Of a DNA stretch of 64,000 bases, positions 57,289 through 64,000 are shown piece by piece. The notes under the pieces are model-generated. The model ran no database searches. It saw only the letters and a program-made list of their open reading frames with translations, and was not told where the DNA came from. Where the stretch lies: contig NZ_BAAAUX010000019.1 of the NCBI RefSeq assembly GCF_039534165.1, forward strand, positions 1-64,000, given 5' to 3'. Origin of the DNA: Saccharopolyspora_D taberi. GTDB lineage: Bacteria; Actinomycetota; Actinomycetes; Mycobacteriales; Pseudonocardiaceae. Every line of letters starts with the position of its first letter. Positions within the stretch are counted from its first letter, which is position 1. The position numbers and the translations under genes were made by a program.

Positions 57289-59799
57289 ATGAGCAGCCTT
57301 CCGGACCGCGCCGACGTCGTCGTGGTCGGAGCCGGGATCGTCGGCAACTCGGTGACCCACCACCTGGCCGACCTCGGCTGGCGCGACATCGTGCTGCTGG
57401 ACAAGGGACCGCTGCCCGATCCCGGTGGTTCCACCGGGCACGCGTCGAACTTCATCTTCCCCGTCGACCACTCCAAGGAGATCACCTCGCTGACGCTGGA
57501 CTCCATGCGCCAGTACGAGAAGTTCGGCACCCTGACCACCTGCGGCGGCATCGAGGTCGCCAGGGAACCGGCCCGGGTCGAGGAGCTGCACAGGCGGATG
57601 TCGGCGGCCACCTCCTGGGGAATCCACGCCGAGCTCATCACGCCCGACCGGGTCGCCGAGCTGGTCCCGTTCATCGACAAGAGCATCGTCCGGCTGGGGT
57701 TCTGGACGCCGTCGGTGGCCGTGGTCGATCCGCTGCAGACCGGTGCGCTGATGCGCGAGCGGGCCACCGAACTCGGCGCGCTCACGATCTCGCCGCACAC
57801 CGAGGTGCTCGGGATCGACACCGAGCGGGGCCGCGTGTCGAAGGTGCGCACCGACCGGGGAGACATCGAGACCGACACCGTGGTGATCGCCTGCGGGGTG
57901 TGGAGCCCGCGGATCGCCCGGATGGCCGGAGCCGCCATCCCGCTGACTCCCGCGGTGCACCAGATGATCGACGTCGGCCCGATCCCCGAGCTGGAGGCGA
58001 CCGGCACCGAGATCGCCTACCCGATCGTCCGCGACATGGACACGCTCATGTACGAGCGGCAGAGCGGCGCCGATCTCGAAGTGGGTTCCTACGCCCACCG
58101 GCCGATCCTGCACGAGCCCGACGAGATCCCGTCGATCGCCGCGGCCCAGCTCTCCCCCACCCAGCTGCCGTTCACGGCCGACGACTTCGACCAGCAGATG
58201 CACGACGCGCTGGAGCTCTTCCCGGACGTCCTCGCCACCGAGGGCGCCGGTGTCCGGCACGCGATCAACGGGCTGCTCTCGCTGACCCCGGACGGCGGCC
58301 CCCTGCTCGGCGAGACGCCCGAGGTGCGCGGGCTGTGGTCGGCCGCGGCGGTGTGGATCAAGGAGGGCCCGGGAGTCGGCCGGATGGTGGCGCAGTGGAT
58401 GACCGACGGCCACGCCGAGATCGACCTGCACTCCGCGGACATCGCCCGCTTCTACCCGCACCAGCGCACCCGCCACCACGTGCGGGCCCGCGCCTCGGAG
58501 GGGTTCAACAAGACCTACGGCATCGTGCACCCGCGCGAGCAGTGGGAGTCCAATCGCCAGCAGCGGCTTTCGCCCTTCCACCCCCGCGAAGTGGCGCTGG
58601 GCGCGCGGTTCTTCGAGGTGGGCGGCTGGGAACGGCCGCACTGGTACGAGTCGAACCGCCCGCTGCTCGACGAGTTCGCCGTCGAGGACCGGCCGCACGA
58701 GTGGGACGCGCGGTGGTGGTCGCCGATCACCAACGCCGAGCACCTGGCCATGCGCGAACGGGTCGCGATGATCGACCTCACCGCGTTCGCCCAGTTCGAG
58801 GTGTCCGGGCCGGGGGCGCTCGACTACGTCCAGCGGATGGTGGTGGCGCAGGTGGACCGCCCGGTCGGCCGCGTGATCTACACCCCGGTGCTGGGCGCCA
58901 ACGGCGGTTTCCGCAGCGACCTGACGGTGGTCCGCCTCGCGCGGGACCGCTTCCGCATCGTCACCGGCGGCGCGGACGGAGCCCGCGACCGCAAGTGGTT
59001 CACCGACCACCTGCCCGGGGACGGCAGCGTGGGATTCGCCGACGTGACCTCGGCGGTGTGCACGATCGGCCTGTGGGGTCCCCGGGCCCGCGACCTGCTG
59101 GCCGCGGCCACCGAGGACGACGTGTCCAACGAGGGCTTCCCGTTCGGCACCGGCCGGTGGATCGAGGTGGACGGAGTACCGGTCCTGGCCCTGCGGCTGT
59201 CCTATGTGGGCGATCTCGGCTGGGAGCTGCACGCCCCCTTCGAGCAGGGCCTGCGGTTGTGGGACGCGCTGTGGGAGGCCGGGCAGCCGTTCGGCGTGGT
59301 GCCGGCCGGGATCGGCGTGTACGGCACCACCGGGCGGCTGGAGAAGGGCTACCGCCTGATGGGCGCCGAGCTGGAGTCCGAGTACGACCCGGTCGAGGCC
59401 GATCTGGCGCTGCCCAAGGTGAAGCCTGCCGACTTCATCGGCAAGGAGGCGTACCTGCGCGCCCGCGACCAGAAGCCCACGGCGGTCATGTGCACGCTCA
59501 CCGTGGACGACCACACCGACCCGTCCGGCACGCGCCGGTACCCGCAGGGCGGCGAACCGGTCCTCACCCCGGCCGGGGACCGGATCGTCGACAACAGGGG
59601 CCGGCCGTCCTACGTGACCTCCGCCGGGGCCGCGCCGTCGCTCGGTGCCTACCTGCTGATGGTCTACCTCCCTCCGGAGCACGCGGTGGAAGGCACTCGG
59701 CTTGCCGTGCAGTACATGGGAAATCGCTATCCGGTGACCGTGGCGCGGGTCGGTCGCACACCTCTGTTCGACCCGAGCGACGAGCGGATGAAGGCCTGA
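57289..59799 (+). CDS. Dimethylglycine/sarcosine dehydrogenase-type enzyme (FAD plus GcvT domains)
   Basis: An 836-residue protein. Residues 1-400 are a DAO-type FAD domain (VVVVGAGIVGNSVTHHLA); His51 in GGSTGHASNFIF fits the covalent-FAD site of dimethylglycine oxidase. Residues 420-830 are a GcvT-like folate domain (MIDLTAFAQFEVSGPGALDYVQRM, LSYVGDLGWELHAP). It demethylates an N-methyl glycine, giving methylenetetrahydrofolate. The downstream ETF genes indicate electrons go to ETF, making it a dehydrogenase rather than an oxidase. ATG after GGAGG. Confidence 0.88.
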   Translation: MSSLPDRADVVVVGAGIVGNSVTHHLADLGWRDIVLLDKGPLPDPGGSTGHASNFIFPVDHSKEITSLTLDSMRQYEKFGTLTTCGGIEVAREPARVEELHRRMSAATSWGIHAELITPDRVAELVPFIDKSIVRLGFWTPSVAVVDPLQTGALMRERATELGALTISPHTEVLGIDTERGRVSKVRTDRGDIETDTVVIACGVWSPRIARMAGAAIPLTPAVHQMIDVGPIPELEATGTEIAYPIVRDMDTLMYERQSGADLEVGSYAHRPILHEPDEIPSIAAAQLSPTQLPFTADDFDQQMHDALELFPDVLATEGAGVRHAINGLLSLTPDGGPLLGETPEVRGLWSAAAVWIKEGPGVGRMVAQWMTDGHAEIDLHSADIARFYPHQRTRHHVRARASEGFNKTYGIVHPREQWESNRQQRLSPFHPREVALGARFFEVGGWERPHWYESNRPLLDEFAVEDRPHEWDARWWSPITNAEHLAMRERVAMIDLTAFAQFEVSGPGALDYVQRMVVAQVDRPVGRVIYTPVLGANGGFRSDLTVVRLARDRFRIVTGGADGARDRKWFTDHLPGDGSVGFADVTSAVCTIGLWGPRARDLLAAATEDDVSNEGFPFGTGRWIEVDGVPVLALRLSYVGDLGWELHAPFEQGLRLWDALWEAGQPFGVVPAGIGVYGTTGRLEKGYRLMGAELESEYDPVEADLALPKVKPADFIGKEAYLRARDQKPTAVMCTLTVDDHTDPSGTRRYPQGGEPVLTPAGDRIVDNRGRPSYVTSAGAAPSLGAYLLMVYLPPEHAVEGTRLAVQYMGNRYPVTVARVGRTPLFDPSDERMKA

Positions 59800-59825
59800 A
59801 CGCACCGAGGAAATGAGGTTCGGCG

Positions 59826-60596
59826 ATGAACGTGCTCGTATGCGTCAAACGAGTACCGGCCACCGGGGCGAAGATCCCGCTCACCGAGGACGGGACGGAC
59901 GTCGACACCCGCCACCTCGGCTTCACCATCGGCCCGCACGAGGAGTGCGCGGTCGAGGAGGCCGTGCGCATCGTCGAGCGGTCCGGCGGTAGCACGACCG
60001 TGCTCACCGTCGGCCCGCCGGAGGCGGACGAGCAGCTGCGCTACGCCCTGTCCATGGGCGCGGACCACGGCGTGCTGGTGGAGACGGGGCCGGGCGAGAC
60101 CGACGCCCAGGCGACGGCGACGGCGATCACGGCGGCGATCCGGGAGCTGGAGTCCGATGCCGGGCGGTTCGACCTGATCATGTTCGGCACCGAGTCCGCC
60201 GACGCGGGCAACTACCAGGTCGGGATCCGCGTGGCGCACGCGCTGGGGCGGCCGATCGTCGGCGGTGTCAAGGGAATCGACCTCGACCAGGAGGCGGGGC
60301 GCGCGACGTTCCGCCGCCCGGTCGGCGACGGGGTCGAGGTGTACCAGGCGCCGCTGCCGTCGGCCGTCGCGGTCAAGGAGGGCCTGAACCTGCCGCGCTA
60401 TCCCAGCATCAAGGGCAGGCTGCGCGCGAAGAAGACGCAGCTGCGGACCATCCGGCCCGAGCTGGCGGCCGGGGGCCTGCGCAAGGTGCGGTTGCGCCCG
60501 CCGCCGGAGGCGGAGCGGGAGACGGTGGTGCTCGGCCGTGGCGCGGAGGCCGCCGGACGGGTGGTGGACGTGCTCGAAGACCTCGGGGTGGTGTGA
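59826..60596 (+). CDS. etfB: Electron transfer flavoprotein, beta subunit
   Basis: A 256-residue EtfB: VLVCVKRVPATGAKIPL, ALSMGADHGVLVE, TESADAGNYQVGIRVAHAL and the signature region LPRYPSIKGRLRAKK. It lies 26 bp after the demethylase gene and its TGA overlaps the etfA start. Carries electrons with EtfA, probably from the demethylase to the respiratory chain. Confidence 0.93.
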   Translation: MNVLVCVKRVPATGAKIPLTEDGTDVDTRHLGFTIGPHEECAVEEAVRIVERSGGSTTVLTVGPPEADEQLRYALSMGADHGVLVETGPGETDAQATATAITAAIRELESDAGRFDLIMFGTESADAGNYQVGIRVAHALGRPIVGGVKGIDLDQEAGRATFRRPVGDGVEVYQAPLPSAVAVKEGLNLPRYPSIKGRLRAKKTQLRTIRPELAAGGLRKVRLRPPPEAERETVVLGRGAEAAGRVVDVLEDLGVV

Positions 60597-61567
60597 TCAT
60601 GCTGCTGACACTGATCGAGACCGGCGACGGCGCCCTCACCGCGGCTTCGGCGGGCGCGGTGGCGCGGGCGCACGCATTGGCCGGTGAGCTCGGCGTGCCG
60701 GTCGCCGCGGTGACCTTCGCGGCGAGCGAAGACCTCACCTCGGACCTGGCCAAGCACGGCGTGGGCACGGCGTACGTGCTCGACCACGAGCTGCTGGCCG
60801 AGTACTCGCCGGAGCGCTGGGGCGAGGCGCTGGCGGCGTTGCTCCGGCAGCTCGAACCCGCCGGTGTGCTCGCCCCGGCGTCCGACGAGAGCACCGAGGT
60901 GATGGCCCAGGCAGCGGCCCGCACCGGACTTCCGCTGGCGACCAACTGCGTCACCGTGACACCCGGTGAGCCGTGGACGCTCACCCGGCAACGCGTCGGC
61001 GGCGTGCTGCTCGAAGACGCGGAACTGCACGCGCCGGTCAAGCTGGTCACCCTGGCCCCCGGCGGTGCGGACACCACGCCACCCGATCCGGCCGACGGTG
61101 AAATCGAGGTGGTCACGTGCAGGCCGGACCTCGACGAGGGCATGGTGCACACCGAGCTCGTGGACCGCACCGCGGGCGACACCGGCGTCACGCTCGCGAC
61201 GGCCAAGGTGGTGGTCTCCGGCGGACGCGGCGTGGGCAGTGCGGAAGGCTTCGCCACGCTGGAACAGCTCGCCGAACTGATCGGCGGCGCCGTCGGCTGC
61301 TCCCGGGTCGCCACCAACAACGGCTGGCGCCCGCACACCAACCAGGTCGGCCTGACCGGCACGAAGATCTCCCCGGACCTCTACATCGCCTGCGGCATCA
61401 GCGGCGCGACCCAGCACTGGGTGGGCTGCATGGACGCCAAGACCATCCTGGCCATCAACACCGACGACCAGGCACCGATGGTCACCCGCGCCGCGTACGC
61501 GGTGATCGGCGACGTGCACGAGGTGCTCCCGGCCGTCATCGAGGAGGTCAAACGGCGAGCCGGGTAG
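60593..61567 (+). CDS. etfA: Electron transfer flavoprotein, alpha subunit
   Basis: A 324-residue EtfA. The FAD domain near the C-terminus is diagnostic: VSGGRGVGSAEGFATLEQLAEL, VGLTGTKISPDLYIACGISGATQH and AINTDDQAPMV. GTG at 60593 overlaps the etfB stop; an ATG at 60599 is an alternative start. Dedicated partner of the upstream dehydrogenase rather than the housekeeping ETF, judging by operon position. The stop is nine bases from the convergent alcohol dehydrogenase gene. Confidence 0.93.
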   Translation: MIMLLTLIETGDGALTAASAGAVARAHALAGELGVPVAAVTFAASEDLTSDLAKHGVGTAYVLDHELLAEYSPERWGEALAALLRQLEPAGVLAPASDESTEVMAQAAARTGLPLATNCVTVTPGEPWTLTRQRVGGVLLEDAELHAPVKLVTLAPGGADTTPPDPADGEIEVVTCRPDLDEGMVHTELVDRTAGDTGVTLATAKVVVSGGRGVGSAEGFATLEQLAELIGGAVGCSRVATNNGWRPHTNQVGLTGTKISPDLYIACGISGATQHWVGCMDAKTILAINTDDQAPMVTRAAYAVIGDVHEVLPAVIEEVKRRAG

Positions 61568-61575
61568 AGCGGTGG

Positions 61576-62598
61576 TCAGCCGGGCAAGCGCAGGACGGCA
61601 GCGCCGCGCACCCGGTCGCCTGCCAGGTCGCGCAGTGCGCGGTCGGCCTCCTCGAACGCGTACGGCGTTGTCGTGACGCGGAGGCGATGCCGGGCGGCGA
61701 ACCGGAAGAAGTCCCTGCCGTCCTGGCGCGTGTTCGCGGTGACGCTGCACAGGTTCCGCTCGAAGAACAGGTGGCGCTGGTAGTCCAGCGGTGGAACCTC
61801 GGACAGGTGTATGCCCGCGATCGCCAGGGCGCCGCCTCGGTCCAGGGCCTCCAGCGCCACCGGGACGAGGTCCCCGGACGGAGCGAACAGCACCGCGGAG
61901 TCCAGTAATTCGGGAGGAGCGTCGTCCGCACCGCGCGCGGACGCGGCCCCGAGCTCCAACGCCAGTGCCCGCGCGGCCTCGGACCGGGTCAGCACGTGGA
62001 CCGTGGCGCCGTTGGCGATGGCGACCTGTGCTGTGAGGTGGGCGCTGGCGCCGAAGCCGTAGATGCCCAGCCGGCCGCCCTCCGGGACACGTGCCCGCAG
62101 CCACGCCCGGTAGCCGATCAAACCGGCGCACAGCAGGGGCGCCAGCTCTTCGTCGGAGTAGCCCGCAGGCAGGGAGTACGCGTACTCAGCGGGAACTGTC
62201 GTGTATTCGGCGTATCCGCCGTCCGCGTCCCACCCGGTGTACTGCGAGTCCGGGCAGAGGTTCTCCTTCCCCGCCCGGCAGTACGCGCAAACACCGCAGG
62301 TGCGGCGCAACCAGGCGATCCCGACGCGGTCACCGCAGGCGACCCCGGCCACCTCCGGCCCCCGCTCCACCACCTCGCCGACGACCTCGTGGCCCGGGAC
62401 CACTCCTGCCTTGTGGGTGGGAAGGTCACCTTCGACGACATGCAGATCGGTCCGGCAAACCCCGCACACCGCCACCCGCACGACGAGTTCGTCAGGAGCC
62501 GGTGCCGGTACCGGGAGAGCGCGCAGCGACAGCGGCGTGCGGCCCAGCGGGCCGGGCTTCTCCGCTCGCCACGCCCTCATCGTCGCCGTTGCGGCCAT
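61576..62598 (-). CDS. Zinc-dependent alcohol dehydrogenase family protein
   Basis: A 340-residue MDR enzyme: catalytic zinc ligands in VCGVCRTDLHVVEGDL and GHEVVGEV, structural zinc cysteines in RTCGVCAYCRAGKENLC, Rossmann loop YGFGASAHLTAQVA (one Gly altered from GxGxxG). It reduces aldehydes or oxidises alcohols. The start lies five bases after the universal stress protein stop, so the two are an operon, a pairing seen in dormancy/redox-stress regions of actinobacteria. Confidence 0.9.
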   Translation of the reverse strand: MAATATMRAWRAEKPGPLGRTPLSLRALPVPAPAPDELVVRVAVCGVCRTDLHVVEGDLPTHKAGVVPGHEVVGEVVERGPEVAGVACGDRVGIAWLRRTCGVCAYCRAGKENLCPDSQYTGWDADGGYAEYTTVPAEYAYSLPAGYSDEELAPLLCAGLIGYRAWLRARVPEGGRLGIYGFGASAHLTAQVAIANGATVHVLTRSEAARALALELGAASARGADDAPPELLDSAVLFAPSGDLVPVALEALDRGGALAIAGIHLSEVPPLDYQRHLFFERNLCSVTANTRQDGRDFFRFAARHRLRVTTTPYAFEEADRALRDLAGDRVRGAAVLRLPG

Positions 62599-62602
62599 GT
62601 CG

Positions 62603-63478
62603 TCACCGGGCGACGATCACCGGGCACGGCGAGTGCTGCAGCAACTGCTGGCTCGTCGACCCCAGCAGCAAACCGGTGAATCCGCCCCGTCCCCGGGCAC
62701 CGACCACCACGAGCTGGGAAGCCCGCGCGTGCTGGAGCAGCGCCCGCGCGGGCTTGTCCTGGGCGACGAAGCGCTGCACCTCGACATCGGGGAAGTTCTC
62801 GCTCCACCCCGCCATCAGCTCGGCCAGCCACCGCTCCTCGTCGGTCTGCGCGGTGTCCTGGTCCCCTCCCCACCACGCCTTGCCGTTGTTCACCGAAGGC
62901 CAGGTGTGCACGACCCGCAGCACGACATGGCGCCGCAACGCGTGCTCGAACGCGAGGGTCAACGCCCTGTCACTGCCTGACGAACCGTCCACGCCGACGA
63001 CCACCGGGGCGTCGGGCAACGCCGTGTCAGGGCCGCGCACCACCGCGACCGGGCAGTGACCGTGCGCGCTCAGGGCCACCGCGATCGACCCGACGATCAC
63101 GCCGGTGAACCCGCCCAGACCGCGGCTTCCCACCACGACCAGTTGCGCGTCGCGGGACTGGTTGACCAGCACCGCACCCGCCTGCCCGGTGCGGATCTCG
63201 GTTTCCACCACGAGTTCGGGAGCCTGGCCCGCGGCGACGTCGGCGGCCTGCCGCAGCCATTGCTTCGCCTGCCGCTGGACCGCCGTCGCGTACGACTCGG
63301 GAAGCGGGACGGTCGGCAGCTCCGGGAGGTAGACCAACGAGAACACGTCGGCGAAGACCAGGTGCAGGTGCGCTTTCCTGCGCTGCGCCTCCGCCGCTGC
63401 CCACCGCACCGCGTGGAGTGCCGCCGACGACCCGTCGACACCCGTCACAACCGGTTTCGGAGGTGCGTCGCTCACCAT
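62603..63478 (-). CDS. Tandem universal stress protein
   Basis: A 291-residue protein with two Usp domains, each starting with a VTGVDGSSAA- or VVGVDGSSGS-type strand and ending with an ATP-binding motif (GSRGLGGFTGVIVGS and GARGRGGFTGLLLGS). ATP-binding Usp proteins of this type respond to hypoxia or redox stress. ATG at 63478 (MVSDAPPKP) follows GGGAG. First gene of an operon with the alcohol dehydrogenase. Confidence 0.93.
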   Translation of the reverse strand: MVSDAPPKPVVTGVDGSSAALHAVRWAAAEAQRRKAHLHLVFADVFSLVYLPELPTVPLPESYATAVQRQAKQWLRQAADVAAGQAPELVVETEIRTGQAGAVLVNQSRDAQLVVVGSRGLGGFTGVIVGSIAVALSAHGHCPVAVVRGPDTALPDAPVVVGVDGSSGSDRALTLAFEHALRRHVVLRVVHTWPSVNNGKAWWGGDQDTAQTDEERWLAELMAGWSENFPDVEVQRFVAQDKPARALLQHARASQLVVVGARGRGGFTGLLLGSTSQQLLQHSPCPVIVAR

Positions 63479-63688
63479 TGGCACTCCCTTCAAGCCCGAC
63501 GTCACGGTCCGTCGACCGGTGCCGCGGCAGCTAGGGCCGAGTGGCCTTTTCCCGGGAAGCCGCGCCATTCCCGCTGCTTCCCGCGCCCAGCTCGATGCCG
63601 CGATCCCGGCGTGCGCGGCTTCCAGCCAGGCCGGCCAGCCCCAGCGCCTCCTGCCCGGTGCTCACCCACTGGGCATGCACGGCTGGCG

Positions 63689-64000
63689 CTAGCGCCGCGC
63701 GCAACTGGCCGCGTGATCCGGTACGTAGTGGTGGTGCCCCCGGGGCGGTTGCGCGTAGTCGTCCGATCGCGGTGCGGAAGGCAGGTCGAAGACCGGGCGT
63801 GGCACCTCGTGGTACGGCACCGTCGACAACAGGTGCGCGATCATGTTCAGCCGCGCGCGCCGCTTGTCCTCGCTTTCGACCAGGTACCAAGGAGATTCCG
63901 CGGTGTCGGTGGCCGCCAGCATCTCGTCCCGCGCGTCCGAGTACTCCTGCCAGCGGGCCATCGACTCCACGTCCATCCGGGACAGCTTCCACCGCCGCAT
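63689..64000 (-). CDS. Polyphosphate kinase 2 (PPK2), C-terminal part
   Basis: The visible 103 residues (RRWKLSRMDVESMARWQEY, YSDARDEMLAATDTAESPWYLVESEDKRRARLNMIAHLL, YVPDHAA) are the C-terminus of a PPK2-family enzyme, which interconverts polyphosphate and nucleotides. The Met at 64000 is internal by homology (the family continues FRxRxxDPMRRWKLS), so the gene begins outside the window. Neighbouring stress genes fit a role in energy reserves. Confidence 0.88.
   Translation of the reverse strand: MRRWKLSRMDVESMARWQEYSDARDEMLAATDTAESPWYLVESEDKRRARLNMIAHLLSTVPYHEVPRPVFDLPSAPRSDDYAQPPRGHHHYVPDHAASCARR

Noticed and set aside
56551..59805. 1084-codon minus-strand frame opposite the demethylase gene
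   Set aside because: Shadow frame of GC-rich coding DNA; composition is His/Arg/Gly/Val-rich without domains, while the plus strand encodes clear families.

Overview
The window is high-GC (roughly 70 percent by eye) chromosomal DNA from a filamentous actinomycete. GTG and TTG starts are common, and the gene set (FprB-type ferredoxin reductase, deazaflavin-dependent reductase, GTP-dependent PEPCK, PucR, GntR and TetR regulators, lipid-degradation genes) fits the Pseudonocardiaceae or a relative. That placement is inference; there is no rRNA or other marker. I saw no tRNA, rRNA, CRISPR array, insertion sequence or prophage.

Layout. 1-2623 (minus): hydantoinase-like protein, DUF917 protein and a PucR-type regulator cut by the window edge. 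2763-6666: a Fur/Zur-like box and small cysteine protein, an FMN reductase, an SseB-like protein, a 61-residue ORF and mgtE. 6720-11832: an SDR with divergent TetR, a BASS/arsenite-type permease, and a cadC plus P1B-ATPase metal-efflux operon. 11923-16109: a BlaI/M56 sensor pair with four matching tandem boxes, two before a small membrane protein and two before an adenylation-less carrier/six-TM/hexapeptide protein related to polylysine-type synthetases. 16201-18461: MoxR/VWA pair. 18571-20617: a glycosyltransferase and the wreckage of a TetR/quinone-reductase pair with a 66-bp tandem duplication. 21481-26628: LysR/MFS pair, then a cobalamin riboswitch controlling metE, with a short ORF coupled to the metE start. 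26670-32409: PucR regulator, Tat-exported flavoprotein, a degenerate 50-bp repeat array, and an AurF-like diiron oxygenase with fprB. 32557-39442: TetR with twin operators, and a five-gene thiolase/SRPBCC/MaoC/SDR/fused acyl-CoA dehydrogenase operon suggesting side-chain or aromatic acyl-CoA degradation. 39588-47861: truncated MFS, CrtI-like oxidoreductase, PNPOx-like protein, a stand-alone condensation-domain protein, PhzF, esterase, VOC protein. 47916-52062: pckG and acsA (gluconeogenesis and acetate use). 52249-56352: a glycine-rich peptide locus. 56532-61567: GntR regulator, dimethylglycine/sarcosine dehydrogenase-type enzyme and both ETF subunits. 61576-64000: Zn-alcohol dehydrogenase, tandem universal stress protein and a partial PPK2.

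The best candidate for an undescribed system is 52249-56352. Two paralogous short proteins share a nearly invariant 24-residue N-terminus (ending ELLPARTVL) and a cysteine-free Gly/Asp-rich tail. They are divergent copies duplicated together with their promoters, and each is followed by a strong hairpin. One lies upstream of a polytopic M50 metallopeptidase whose N-terminus looks PqqD-like. Both flanks carry secreted proteins, one of them a large Gly-rich RTX-like protein. This has the layout of a precursor-peptide (RiPP-like) locus with no known class. The second candidate is the BlaI/M56 regulon controlling the adenylation-less synthetase-like protein.
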